33,044 bases of DNA, from the IMG/VR virus record IMGVR_UViG_3300019756_000006, positions 1 to 33,044 of that record; one strand, given 5' to 3'. The notes beneath the pieces were generated by a model. That model saw only the letters and a list, made by a program, of their open reading frames with translations. It searched no databases and had not been told where the DNA came from. This document shows positions 7,305-16,900 of the stretch, piece by piece; the first letter of the stretch is position 1, and every line of letters begins with the position of its first letter. Position numbers and translations under genes: made by a program. The stretch is from a virus.

Positions 7305-9332
7305 TTATCCAATAGAAGCTCCTTCAATTGTACTACGTTCAAGTTCTTGTGCAGTAGATATATCAGATGCTACAACGTATGCTCTTAATGGTTGTTGTTC
7401 GGCTTGTGATATTGTTTGAGCAAGTTGACTTGTCTGTGTTGCACCTACTACATTGAAAGCTGGTGGAGCTATAGGAGCTGAACCTCCTCCTCCTGAACTA
7501 ACTCCAGCTAAAGGACCTGATAATGCTTTTATCTGCTGTTCTGCTTTTTTTCTTGCAGTTGCTATTTGTGCTATTACACCACCTATCATTGCGGCATAAG
7601 CTATAGGACCAGCTATAGGACCTAATTCAGTTAAAAATTTACCTATAGAACCAGTAGCTTCAGCTGTTTGTTTAGCTCCTGTACCAATTACTCCAGCTAA
7701 TAATGTTTTACCTTGTAATGCTAATTTAGCAAGTTCTAAACCAGCTTCAAGTTGAAACATATCTCTTTCAAATTTTATTTGTTGTATTCTTATTCTTCTT
7801 GACTCTTTGTCATTTTGTTTTAATAACCTATCTTTTTCTTGTGCAGTAATATTATCATTATTTAAAATAATATCTCTTTCTGCGTCCAATCTGCTGACTT
7901 GTGCATCAAAGGCTTGTGATTGTATTTGAGCAAACTGACCAGCTTGTTGAGTTATAAAAGAAGCTAATTTTTCTTGAGCTGCTATTCTATCTTCAATTCT
8001 TTTTAAATCTTTTTGATGATTCTCTTCAGCTAAATCATCCTCAAAATTTCTTTGTCTTAATCTTTTAAGAAATGCTTCTTTAAGAGTTGTTTCTTTCTCT
8101 TCTTCTCTTTTCTTAAAAGCATTTACAGATTCAACTTCTTCTCTTTCTTGTACACCTTGAAGTTCATTTAATTCATCTTGAAGTTCTTTTATTCTTAATG
8201 TGAACGAATCATATTCTTTACCCGTGGTTGCTGTTTCATCTCTTAATTTTTCTAATACTTTTATTTGGCTCTCTATAGCTTTAACTGTGCCTTTTATAAT
8301 TATTTCCGCAGGAGATTCTTCTTCTATTTCTTTAACTTTTAATCCTATTAAAGAAGCATAAAAAGGATTATCTTTTATAGTTGGGTCATTAGTTATATCT
8401 TCTATACCATTTTTAAATGCTGCATTTATAGCGGATATACTTGCTTCTGTTGTTTGTAAAGAAATTTTAGCATTTTCAATTTCTTCTTTAAGACCTTTTT
8501 CCTGAAAAAGTAATGTACGTAATCTCCTTTCATCTTCTTCTGAATCAATTTCTTTTCTTTTAGCAGCAACTTCTGCTTCCTTTGTTGCTATCAATTCTAA
8601 TTGCTCTGTTCTCTTTCCTGTTAATTCTTCAATATTTTTTTGTCTTTTTTCATCTTCCGCATCTAAATCTTGTTTTATTTTATATGCTGCTATAAAATCT
8701 TCTAAAGAGCCTTTTGTTTCATCGAATCCTTCTTTTTGTAATTTAGCAAGGGCAAACTGCTGTTCTTCTATGCTTGAGTTAGCATCTTTTAACATTTCAG
8801 CAAAAACAAAAACACTCTCTCTTAAACCTTCTCTCCTTTTCATTGCATCAGCTAAATCATCAGCAGCTTCCTCTGCTTTTTTAGCTTTACCAGCAAAAGC
8901 ATCTAAAAGAGATATAACAACTTGAAAAGCAAGAATAATACCAAGAGGTCCACGAAGTGCTTCGTCTATAAGCATTTTACCAGCAACTTTAACTTTATTA
9001 AATCCTTTTACACTATCATCTACTTTTGCTACAAGAGTTACAAATAATGTGGATAATTGAGATAAGTTGTTTGCTACACCTCGAATACCATAAGGCATAT
9101 CCGAAATAGTACGACCAAGCTCTGTTAATGCAGCTCCTGCTAAACCAGTATTTCCAACTAATTTATCTCTTCCAGATAATTCTGTGTTAAATTCTTTTGT
9201 AGTTTGTGTAGCTTTTTTTAATTCTCTATCGAATTTTTTTACACTAACTTCGGCATCTCCAATTTTTCTTTTAACTCCTGTATCATCAAATATGATTTGG
9301 AATATTATTTCATTTTTTTGCTGCGTAGCCAT
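7305..9332 (-). CDS. Tail tape measure protein
   Basis: This 675-residue protein has the typical layout. The N-terminal region, FDDTGVKRKIGDAEVSVKKF, is followed by LGRTISDMPYGIRGVANNLS. There is a hydrophobic helix around 120-150 (GPLGIILAFQVVISLLDAFA), long charged coiled coils through about residue 540, and then a Gly/Ala-rich membrane-like segment (GPIAGPIAYAAMIGGVIAQI) around 575-600 ahead of a low-complexity Ser/Gly end. Tape measures set tail length and help DNA entry. At about 0.15 nm per residue, 675 residues would suggest a tail near 100 nm, which is an inference. It is short for the family but intact, and its start overlaps the 52-residue gene upstream. Confidence 0.8.
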   Translation of the reverse strand: MATQQKNEIIFQIIFDDTGVKRKIGDAEVSVKKFDRELKKATQTTKEFNTELSGRDKLVGNTGLAGAALTELGRTISDMPYGIRGVANNLSQLSTLFVTLVAKVDDSVKGFNKVKVAGKMLIDEALRGPLGIILAFQVVISLLDAFAGKAKKAEEAADDLADAMKRREGLRESVFVFAEMLKDANSSIEEQQFALAKLQKEGFDETKGSLEDFIAAYKIKQDLDAEDEKRQKNIEELTGKRTEQLELIATKEAEVAAKRKEIDSEEDERRLRTLLFQEKGLKEEIENAKISLQTTEASISAINAAFKNGIEDITNDPTIKDNPFYASLIGLKVKEIEEESPAEIIIKGTVKAIESQIKVLEKLRDETATTGKEYDSFTLRIKELQDELNELQGVQEREEVESVNAFKKREEEKETTLKEAFLKRLRQRNFEDDLAEENHQKDLKRIEDRIAAQEKLASFITQQAGQFAQIQSQAFDAQVSRLDAERDIILNNDNITAQEKDRLLKQNDKESRRIRIQQIKFERDMFQLEAGLELAKLALQGKTLLAGVIGTGAKQTAEATGSIGKFLTELGPIAGPIAYAAMIGGVIAQIATARKKAEQQIKALSGPLAGVSSGGGGSAPIAPPAFNVVGATQTSQLAQTISQAEQQPLRAYVVASDISTAQELERSTIEGASIG

Positions 9333-9468
9333 ATCTATTGCGTTTAATACTTTCTTTCATTTCTTTCCATGTAGTAGGAGATTTGTACCTTCCCTTTGCT
9401 ACATCTATATAATAACTAACTCCATAAAAGTTATCTGTCTTTAATGCTTCTATTATTAATTTTATCAT
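9310..9468 (-). CDS. Small basic tail-module protein
   Basis: The 52-codon frame starts at an ATG sharing a base with the upstream TAA stop (TAATG) and ends 23 bases inside the tape measure gene. The product (MIKLIIEALKTDNFYGVSYY, IDVAKGRYKSPTTWKEMKES, IKRNRYGYAAKK) is basic and contains no cysteine. The tight overlaps at both ends match this operon's habit, which is the main support. Its position directly before the tape measure is where the tail assembly chaperone often lies, but the chaperone pair is found instead at 18018-18805. I recognise no family. The segment 9336-9351 is identical over 16 bases to 4892-4907. Confidence 0.55.
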   Translation of the reverse strand: MIKLIIEALKTDNFYGVSYYIDVAKGRYKSPTTWKEMKESIKRNRYGYAAKK

Positions 9469-12176
9469 TATTCGTCTGTTTGGTCTGCTGTTATATCTGT
9501 AGTATCTACACTATATAAGTTTGTATCTACTGTTAAATTACCTGGTGTTGGAGTAGGTGTTGGTGATACTGAACAAGTTGCATTGTATGTTAAATTATTT
9601 TCACCACCCATATATCCGTGATTTGCACATTCATAACTTATTGTTTCAAAATCACCTAAAACTGTAACTGTTATATCTCCATAATAATATGTATATGTAT
9701 TTCCATCTAATCCTGTTTTAGTAACCGATGCAGTAGTACCTGTATATGTTATTAAAGATTCTTTTCCGTTATTATGAAATGCTATAGGATGTGTGGAAGG
9801 AATATCACTAAAAGTATATGTGCCAGTAGCCATTTGATAATTTCCATATTTGTTATCAAATATATATAAGTAACCTCCAGTAATAGTTTCTATCCTAACC
9901 TCAAATATAGAATTAAGACATAAATAACTTTTAGTTGCATAAGTAGAAATTAATTCTAAATCTGACCTACCTGTTACGATATCTAAATTTATTTTATTTA
10001 TATTATATTTTTCTCCTGAAACAATAAAAGTATCTGCTAATGAAAAATTACTGATAAAAGAATTACTAAATACTCCTTTAAGTTTTATTAATCTTTTCTT
10101 TGGATTAAATACAGAATCTATATAGTTTTGATAATATAAAGAATACAAGTTTTCTTCATAACTTTGAGAGTTTGCAATATTTGCATCATATTCATTTAAT
10201 TCTGCTCCAAAATGATTTGTTTTTGATATATCAGTACTTACTGCGTTGCTTGGTATAAAATATGTTGTAACATACGAGTAATCTCCTCTATTATTATAAA
10301 CATAAGGTATTGCTTGAGATGGAGATGATAATAATATAGGGTAAAATAAAACAGGTTTTCCTATATATGGATTATATCTTTCTTGTGTACCAACTTCTAC
10401 ATCATCATTTGACCTTGTTACACTTAATCCTGTTTGTATATCTGTAAAACTTCCTGTTGAATTATCTTTCAGTTTTTCAAACTTCATATGTCCGAAAGGA
10501 GGTTTTATCTCATATATAGATTCATATCTTTTATCTCCAACCTCATATCCTTCTCCACCCCAAGTTATATTATTAGTTTTTTTATGTTGGTCTGCAAGTA
10601 ATGAACCTGTATCTTCATACTCAAAATTAATTTTAGTATAAGGAAGAGCTTTATCAATCTTACTTGACGATACATCTATATTTGAAGTTATATCTGTCTG
10701 TACATTTGAAGATGTATAAAAATCATCAAGAGTTTTAACTACTACTGTTTTTTGAGTAGGTGAATCATTTCTAACTTCTGCAACAAGATTAAACATTTTA
10801 AATATTCCTGACATAAATTGAAGTATAGTCATATCAGGAAAGTTCTTACTAATAAAGAAATTACTTTGTTGTGGAGTTGTTATTGTATCTGCTGTTCTTG
10901 TTTTATTATCTACATAAACACCATAATCTTGTTCAATTCTTGCAATCAACTCTAAATTAAATGCTGTAAAAGTAATAGGATTTGCTGCTGTTGTTGTTAT
11001 AATAAACTCATAATCTCCATCATCAAAATCCATTTCTAAATAGCTACTAATACCTGTTTGAGTTTGTTTTGTATATGTTTTCCAAGTAGAACCATTCCTT
11101 TTGACTGTTAAATCAAATTCTGTTGATGTATTTGAACTAATTAAACTTAATCTACCTATAACAGAATCTACTCTATCGTTATCACTTATAGTTATCTTTA
11201 ATTTACTTCCCAAATCCCCACTTGTGTCTCCTGCGTCATTAAAGAACTTTGCTTTATATGCAAGTGCTGACCCATCTGTATAATAGGCATTAATAGTTCC
11301 TATAGAAAAAGTATTTATAGTTGTATCTACTTTATCTGTTTCAATAGCTCCTTCTTTTTGATGAAGCCACATATATAAATTATAATAATCTAAATTATTT
11401 GAATTAAAAAAGTCAGTAGAGAAATTAACACTAATATTTGTCGTGTCATCTGATAATTGATTTGACATAAATTTTTCTATTGCCTTTATGATTAAATCAA
11501 TTCTTACAGCTGGTTTTAATTGTTGCCAATCAAGTCCATTGTATTTTGAGTTTTTAGGATAATCTATTGGATTATAATATAAATTACCATCTGCTAATGT
11601 TCCATAATAATCTGGACCTGAATCATAATATAATCTGTCAGAATGAGTTATAAGAGGAACTACTATAGGTTGAGTGTATGTTGTTGAATCTACTGTAAAA
11701 TTTTTAGATGTAGTTAAATAATCTCTTACACTATCTGTTCCAGATGTATCTACAGCTCTATATGTAATGGAGAAATTATCTAACCATTCAAGTTCAGAAA
11801 GTTTACTATTAGAAAATAAATCATTTAATAATCTTAAATTACCATAAAATGTTACTCTATAAGAATAAGGTTTATTATATTTCAAATCAACACCCTCCAA
11901 CATTATATATCCTTCTCTAAATACTTTATTGTTTATTTCTATTCTTGCTTCTACAGTCTTCCTTGCATCAAATCCTCCTATTATATTATAGTTATAATAA
12001 TGTTTAAATATTTTATTATTTTTACTCGAAGCAGGTAAAGTAAAATTACGGCTAAAGTCAGTAAATATTTTAGCTGGGTCTTTTACATCTTTTATAGATG
12101 ATTGAATATTAATTGAACCACTATCAAAAACATCTACTTCTTGATTATTTATAAAAAGCTGTACTTTTTGTTTCAT
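9468..12176 (-). CDS. Large tail-tip/baseplate protein with cupredoxin-like C-terminal domain
   Basis: This is a 902-residue protein. The N-terminal region (VQLFINNQEVDVFDSG, KIFTDFSRNFTLPASSKNNK, FREGYIMLEGVDLK) is typical of the long tail proteins just before the tape measure in flavobacterial phages and probably forms the distal tail or baseplate hub. Residues about 757-860 form a separate domain with THPIAFHNNG and, later, ISYECANHGYMGG. A His followed by Cys-x2-His-x2-Met matches copper ligands in the cupredoxin fold and recurs in marine phage tail proteins. A (TP)3 linker follows, and then the acidic motif LTVDTNLYSVDTTDITADQT, shared with the gene at 340-507. Copper binding is unproven. 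The domain may simply be a stable carbohydrate-facing fold. Confidence 0.7.
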   Translation of the reverse strand: MKQKVQLFINNQEVDVFDSGSINIQSSIKDVKDPAKIFTDFSRNFTLPASSKNNKIFKHYYNYNIIGGFDARKTVEARIEINNKVFREGYIMLEGVDLKYNKPYSYRVTFYGNLRLLNDLFSNSKLSELEWLDNFSITYRAVDTSGTDSVRDYLTTSKNFTVDSTTYTQPIVVPLITHSDRLYYDSGPDYYGTLADGNLYYNPIDYPKNSKYNGLDWQQLKPAVRIDLIIKAIEKFMSNQLSDDTTNISVNFSTDFFNSNNLDYYNLYMWLHQKEGAIETDKVDTTINTFSIGTINAYYTDGSALAYKAKFFNDAGDTSGDLGSKLKITISDNDRVDSVIGRLSLISSNTSTEFDLTVKRNGSTWKTYTKQTQTGISSYLEMDFDDGDYEFIITTTAANPITFTAFNLELIARIEQDYGVYVDNKTRTADTITTPQQSNFFISKNFPDMTILQFMSGIFKMFNLVAEVRNDSPTQKTVVVKTLDDFYTSSNVQTDITSNIDVSSSKIDKALPYTKINFEYEDTGSLLADQHKKTNNITWGGEGYEVGDKRYESIYEIKPPFGHMKFEKLKDNSTGSFTDIQTGLSVTRSNDDVEVGTQERYNPYIGKPVLFYPILLSSPSQAIPYVYNNRGDYSYVTTYFIPSNAVSTDISKTNHFGAELNEYDANIANSQSYEENLYSLYYQNYIDSVFNPKKRLIKLKGVFSNSFISNFSLADTFIVSGEKYNINKINLDIVTGRSDLELISTYATKSYLCLNSIFEVRIETITGGYLYIFDNKYGNYQMATGTYTFSDIPSTHPIAFHNNGKESLITYTGTTASVTKTGLDGNTYTYYYGDITVTVLGDFETISYECANHGYMGGENNLTYNATCSVSPTPTPTPGNLTVDTNLYSVDTTDITADQTDE

Positions 12177-13270
12177 TACCTAATTGTGTTAATACCATCA
12201 AAAGCATATTCAAATTGAACAGTATAATTTACAAGTTTATCATTTAGGTGTGTTTTATATGTAAAATCTGTATCTTTTATTGTTACAGGCAAAGTATTAC
12301 TACCTTCTGTTATCCAAATATCTTCTGATTGCATTAATTGTCTAATCGTTTCATTATATTCTTCTTTTAAAAATCCTGTATTTAATGTAATAGATTTTTT
12401 ACTTGTAACATCTTGAATGATTGTTGTAGGATTATATGTATTATAATTTACAGAAGATGTAGTAGAATATATTGTACTTGTATCAAAACTATCTCTTTTT
12501 ACAGATAAACTATCTGTTCTTTTTTTATTAAACCATAAATCTTGTATAGCACCAAATTTATTTACAAAATTAATTTTATAATTATCATATTTACTACAAT
12601 CTAAATAAATAGGATAAACTGTTTCTACTGCAGTTCCTGTTATTGATGAATAATTAGGAGAAGATGTGTTACCTGATGTTATTTCTATTTTTGTTATTGT
12701 TGATGTATTTGAAATATATTTTATAAATCTATTACAATCTTCTGGTCCTTGTGGAGCTGTAGAGAAAGGTTGTGATGTATCAGAAAAAGCTATAAATTCA
12801 TTTCCTGAACTATCTTTACTATAAAATTTAACATTACTAACACCATTAGGTCCTTTGTAAACTGGTATTCTTACAGTGCCTCCTTCTGGGACATAAATAT
12901 ATTCGTTGCTTATTAATTTAGAAGATACATTATTTGAGTTTATTCCATCTTCAAAATATCCATATCCTTTTGTAGCAATACCATAAGCACTATCTATTGT
13001 TGTAGGAGTTGCATCACTATATGTATTTATTTTATCATATCTCCACCAACAAGCTGATTTTATATTAGAAAGACCACTTGAAGATACAGTATAATTATTG
13101 TTAAATACAACTTCAACATAATCCTGTATTAATTCAGATATTTCAAATCTAATTGTATTATTAGAATCTGGATTTGATTTTGTAATTGTGTATTGAGGAG
13201 AAGTTGGTTCATCTTCCCATCTTCCTGTCCAACAATATAGTTCTAATGTAGAACTTGATAATACTGCCAT
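12176..13270 (-). CDS. Tail protein, probably distal tail/baseplate component
   Basis: This 364-residue beta-rich protein begins MAVLSSSTLELYCWTGRWED and has FEISELIQDYVEVVFNN, then SACWWRYDK. The end has TIIQDVTSKKSITLNTGFLK, EEYNETIRQLMQSEDIWITE. The last part, in which a segment binds to a partner and IRQLM-SE-IWI occurs, recurs in the tail proteins of Bacteroidota siphophages placed between the adhesin and the tape measure. It overlaps the 902-residue gene by TAATG. It probably forms part of the tail tip with that protein. No enzymatic motif is seen. Confidence 0.6.
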   Translation of the reverse strand: MAVLSSSTLELYCWTGRWEDEPTSPQYTITKSNPDSNNTIRFEISELIQDYVEVVFNNNYTVSSSGLSNIKSACWWRYDKINTYSDATPTTIDSAYGIATKGYGYFEDGINSNNVSSKLISNEYIYVPEGGTVRIPVYKGPNGVSNVKFYSKDSSGNEFIAFSDTSQPFSTAPQGPEDCNRFIKYISNTSTITKIEITSGNTSSPNYSSITGTAVETVYPIYLDCSKYDNYKINFVNKFGAIQDLWFNKKRTDSLSVKRDSFDTSTIYSTTSSVNYNTYNPTTIIQDVTSKKSITLNTGFLKEEYNETIRQLMQSEDIWITEGSNTLPVTIKDTDFTYKTHLNDKLVNYTVQFEYAFDGINTIR

Positions 13271-13311
13271 ATCTTTTCTTTTAGTAAATAACTAAAAAAA
13301 TAAATATAGTA

Positions 13312-13890
13312 TTACAAGAATTTGTAGTGAACAAATAGGTTGTTATAATAAGTTCCTTGAAAAGGTTCAAACCTTGCGTGAGAACAAGCTGCAGATTCAT
13401 ATATTATCATATCTCCAGGTTCAGCATATATCTTGTGCCAATTTCCTTTATGGTCTTGTATATCAAGAGGCCAATCATCTCCAAATTCTTTATTTCTACA
13501 CCCACATCTTAAATCTTTATCTACAACAATGATTGACGCAATATGATGAGTTTCTACTCTATCTTTATGTTCTGTTAAAGTAGCTCCTCTTTTATATGAA
13601 CGAATACCATATACATAACTTGGTTCTATATCAACTTTACAGAAATCTTTATGTAATTCTAATAATCCTTGATGAATTTCATTTCTTACATTTAAAGGCA
13701 TTTGTATAATGTGGCTTATACCACTTCCTTTTATATATACATCCTTACCTTGAAATTGTTCATCTGATTCTGTTGATTTTAGACTTTTATATGTCTTTTG
13801 TATTAAATTCCAAACATCATCTGGACATTTAATCACTTTAAATCCTGTTTCTGTTAATTTAGGTATTTGCTCGTAACTTGTATATTGCAT
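13312..13890 (-). CDS. 2-oxoglutarate/Fe(II)-dependent oxygenase, prolyl-hydroxylase-like
   Basis: This protein has 192 residues from ATG 13890; a TTG two codons upstream also exists. Visible in order: YGIRSYKRGATLTEHKDR with iron ligands His108 and Asp110, a strand ASIIVVD, PWPLDIQDHKG-type (DWPLDIQDHKGNWHK), EPGDMIIYES, and the second His171 in CSHARFEPF, ending in YYNNLFVHYKF. This is the double-stranded beta-helix oxygenase pattern of a clade including marine eukaryote and virus proteins annotated as prolyl 4-hydroxylases. Such enzymes use O2, 2-oxoglutarate and ascorbate to hydroxylate a side chain or small molecule. It lies between the adhesin gene with Thr-Pro linkers and the tail-tip genes, which suggests a virion protein substrate (inference). 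Confidence 0.8.
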   Translation of the reverse strand: MQYTSYEQIPKLTETGFKVIKCPDDVWNLIQKTYKSLKSTESDEQFQGKDVYIKGSGISHIIQMPLNVRNEIHQGLLELHKDFCKVDIEPSYVYGIRSYKRGATLTEHKDRVETHHIASIIVVDKDLRCGCRNKEFGDDWPLDIQDHKGNWHKIYAEPGDMIIYESAACSHARFEPFQGTYYNNLFVHYKFL

Positions 13891-13908
13891 ATACAAATAT
13901 AATAAAAA

Positions 13909-16900
13909 TTAACAAACAGTTAGTTGAGTTATTTCTCCTGGATTATTTTCACCTATTCTAAATGAATAACCTGTATTTGACCTAACATAATTTGTACTTG
14001 TGGGTGTATATAGATTAGTTAATGTATCATTTGTATATAAGTAAGTTCCATTTGAAAGTGTTCCAGAATAAGCAAGTTTTACATCAAATACTGATATGTT
14101 AGAACAAGCTGCAACAGCTGTTGTTTCTGTAGAACTCGATACTTGAAATTTATTAATTGTTGGAGTAGGAGTAGGTGTTGGAGTCGGTGTAGGACTAACA
14201 GCTTCTTCACACTGGTCACAATTTGTATATTGAATTAAGTTTGCTACATTCACATTTGAGTCAAGTCCTGCACTACCTAAATCTTGCATACATAATCCAT
14301 TATCATTAATTACTGCTGGCCAATTGCTACCTAAATCTGTTATACTTCCATAATCTTTTACAATATCAAGACCTCCAGTAGCACAATCACCATATTGTCT
14401 ATAATAAGATATTGATGGAGTTGGTGTTGGAGTTATAGTAGCTAAACAAGCAGCACATCCAAAATATGTATCTGTAAAAGTAGATATGTCTGGTGCGTCA
14501 GTAACTTCTACATCATCTAAATATTCTTTACATACATTATTTACTGTTTTTATTACAAGAGATGTAGATATTTCTCCAGTTGAACGAACAGCAGTTATAT
14601 TACCTCCATCTTCATTACAATCAATAAATCTTGCATAATAATATACAATTGGTGTGGGGGTTGGTGTAGGGGTTGGGGTTATTCCTTGACATTCTTCACA
14701 ATTTGTATATGGTTGCTGTCTTTCTAAATCAGTCAACTCTATATTAAAATATCCTGAAGGTAAAGTATATGTATCTTCAAATGTTTGTATAATTTCATAA
14801 CAACCTCTTCCACCTGTTTGACCCACGTCTTTTATATCTAAAATATAAGTTGATGTTTCTCCTGGTTGATTATATTCAAATCCATCAAATCTAAAATATT
14901 CATAATTTCCAGTATCACATCTTCTTGCAAGTAATCTTTGTTCTGTAGGAGTCGGAGGAGGTGTTGGTGGTTCTCCAGCACATCCAAAATTAACACAACC
15001 ACCTACAGTTCCATTTATCTGTACATATCTAAAATTAGTTCCATCAGAATATGTTCTTCCACCTGTAGCTAATGTAGTTCCTGCTGCATCACTATAAAAT
15101 TTAGTTGCAGTACAAAAAGCTGTTGTTCCATTTCTATCTGGATATAATGTTGTAGAATCACTTGAAGTACAAGCATTAATATCTGCAGAACCAGAAGTTG
15201 TGTATGTAACAGAATAAGAATAACTTGCCCTTGAATCCCATTGTATTAAATAATCGGTATCTGCTGAATAAGTTCCATTTACAACTACATTATAATAAAT
15301 ATTTCCAGTTGTTGTCTGGTCACTAAAAGTATATGTTTGAGAAGTGGCTCCTGATATATTAGATAAACTTCCTGGTGAAGTTCCTTTTTGCCATTGATAA
15401 CTTATTGTTCCTGATAAATTAGACACACTTGCGTTTAATGAAACTTGTTGAGATGTAAAGGCTTGTACAATTCCACTACCATCTGAACTACTTGCTGTTA
15501 TAATAACTTCAGGAGTTAATGCTACTTCACAAGTTTCTACTGGTGATTCTCCTATTGCAAAACCACATTGGTCAATAGTATCTACTTTTCCTGCTGGAGA
15601 TGACAATACTCTTGCATAATAAGAAATTAAATTACCATCACAGTTTGGTATTAATAATTTAAAATAATTTCCTGTTCCTCCAAAAGGAGAAGATAGTGAT
15701 TCATTATTAAATAACTGAACTCCTGTTTGTATTTGACCTGAATAATATACTGTTTTATCTGCTACTAAATCACAAGCAGTATCACCTGAAGGTCCAGGAT
15801 TTGCTGTATCTAAAGATGATATAACTATTGAATTTGTTCCGCTTGATTGAAAAATATCTTCTTTTGTTACTGGAGTTGGACATTGATTATAGTTTGTTAA
15901 CTCACCAGGATTATTAACTCCTATTCTACCATAATAACTTCCGGTAGTTCCTATTTTATAATAATTACCAGATGATGTATATGGTTGCGTAAGTTGCATA
16001 TCTTTATATAAAATCACACCACTACCAAAAGTTTGTCCAGATGCAAGTCCATAATGAGCATCTTCAGTTGCTGTTTGACTACAAGCATTTGTTGCATTAG
16101 AATATCCTAACTGGCTAACTAAAATTGTTTGAGCCTGATTTTGATTACTATCACTTATAACTACAGATATACTAACTTCTGGTGATATATTATTAAGTTT
16201 TAATGTAAATGTTTCATCTCCTTCAGAAGAAAAATCATCAACAGGTTCAAATGTAGCTTGAGCTGTGTTATTATTTACAACAAAAGCTCCTACTAAAGAA
16301 CCTCTCTCTAAATCTGATGCTGATACACCACTTATTGTAAAAGGAACAGAAACTCCATTTTCTACATTTTCTGTGTTTAATGTTATAGTAAAAGTATTTC
16401 CTTCAAAAACATTAGTTGCAGTTGATGATAAATAGTATTGTGGCTGTAAATCTTCACCAAGAGATACCTCTCCAGATAAAGTAGCTGTTTCAGTTACATT
16501 TGCACCAGAGAAAGTTCCTGTAATCGGTGATGAAACGCTTAATGTTAAAGGAGTATCTACATCATATCCTGTATTACCAGCTACAGATACACTAAATGAA
16601 TAGCTTGTTGTATCTTCTCCAGTTATTCTTGCTTCTAAAAATCCTGTAGTAGGATTATATTGTAATGTAGGACTTGAAGTTATTGTATAACCTGCAGGCG
16701 GTCCTATAATATTGTTTGTTACTTGAAGTAGTGCTGTATATTGAACATTTGTTGACCAGTTAACATCTATTGTTGCTGGATATTCATTTCCTGCTGAATC
16801 AAAAGCTGTTACTCCATATTGTATTGTAGAATTTACAGTTCCAGTTTCCGTAAAGTCAATTTGTTTTAATGTACTTCCAGCAGCAGTTCCTCCTGTCCAT

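Noticed and set aside
9047-9055. TGTGGATAA, an exact DnaA box (reverse TTATCCACA)
   Set aside because: It is a single copy inside the tape measure coding region without neighbours, so it is likely chance.
13894-13901. Minus-strand TATATTTG box before the oxygenase gene
   Set aside because: It overlaps the start region so closely that transcription would begin inside the coding sequence. The gene is more likely read through from the adhesin gene.
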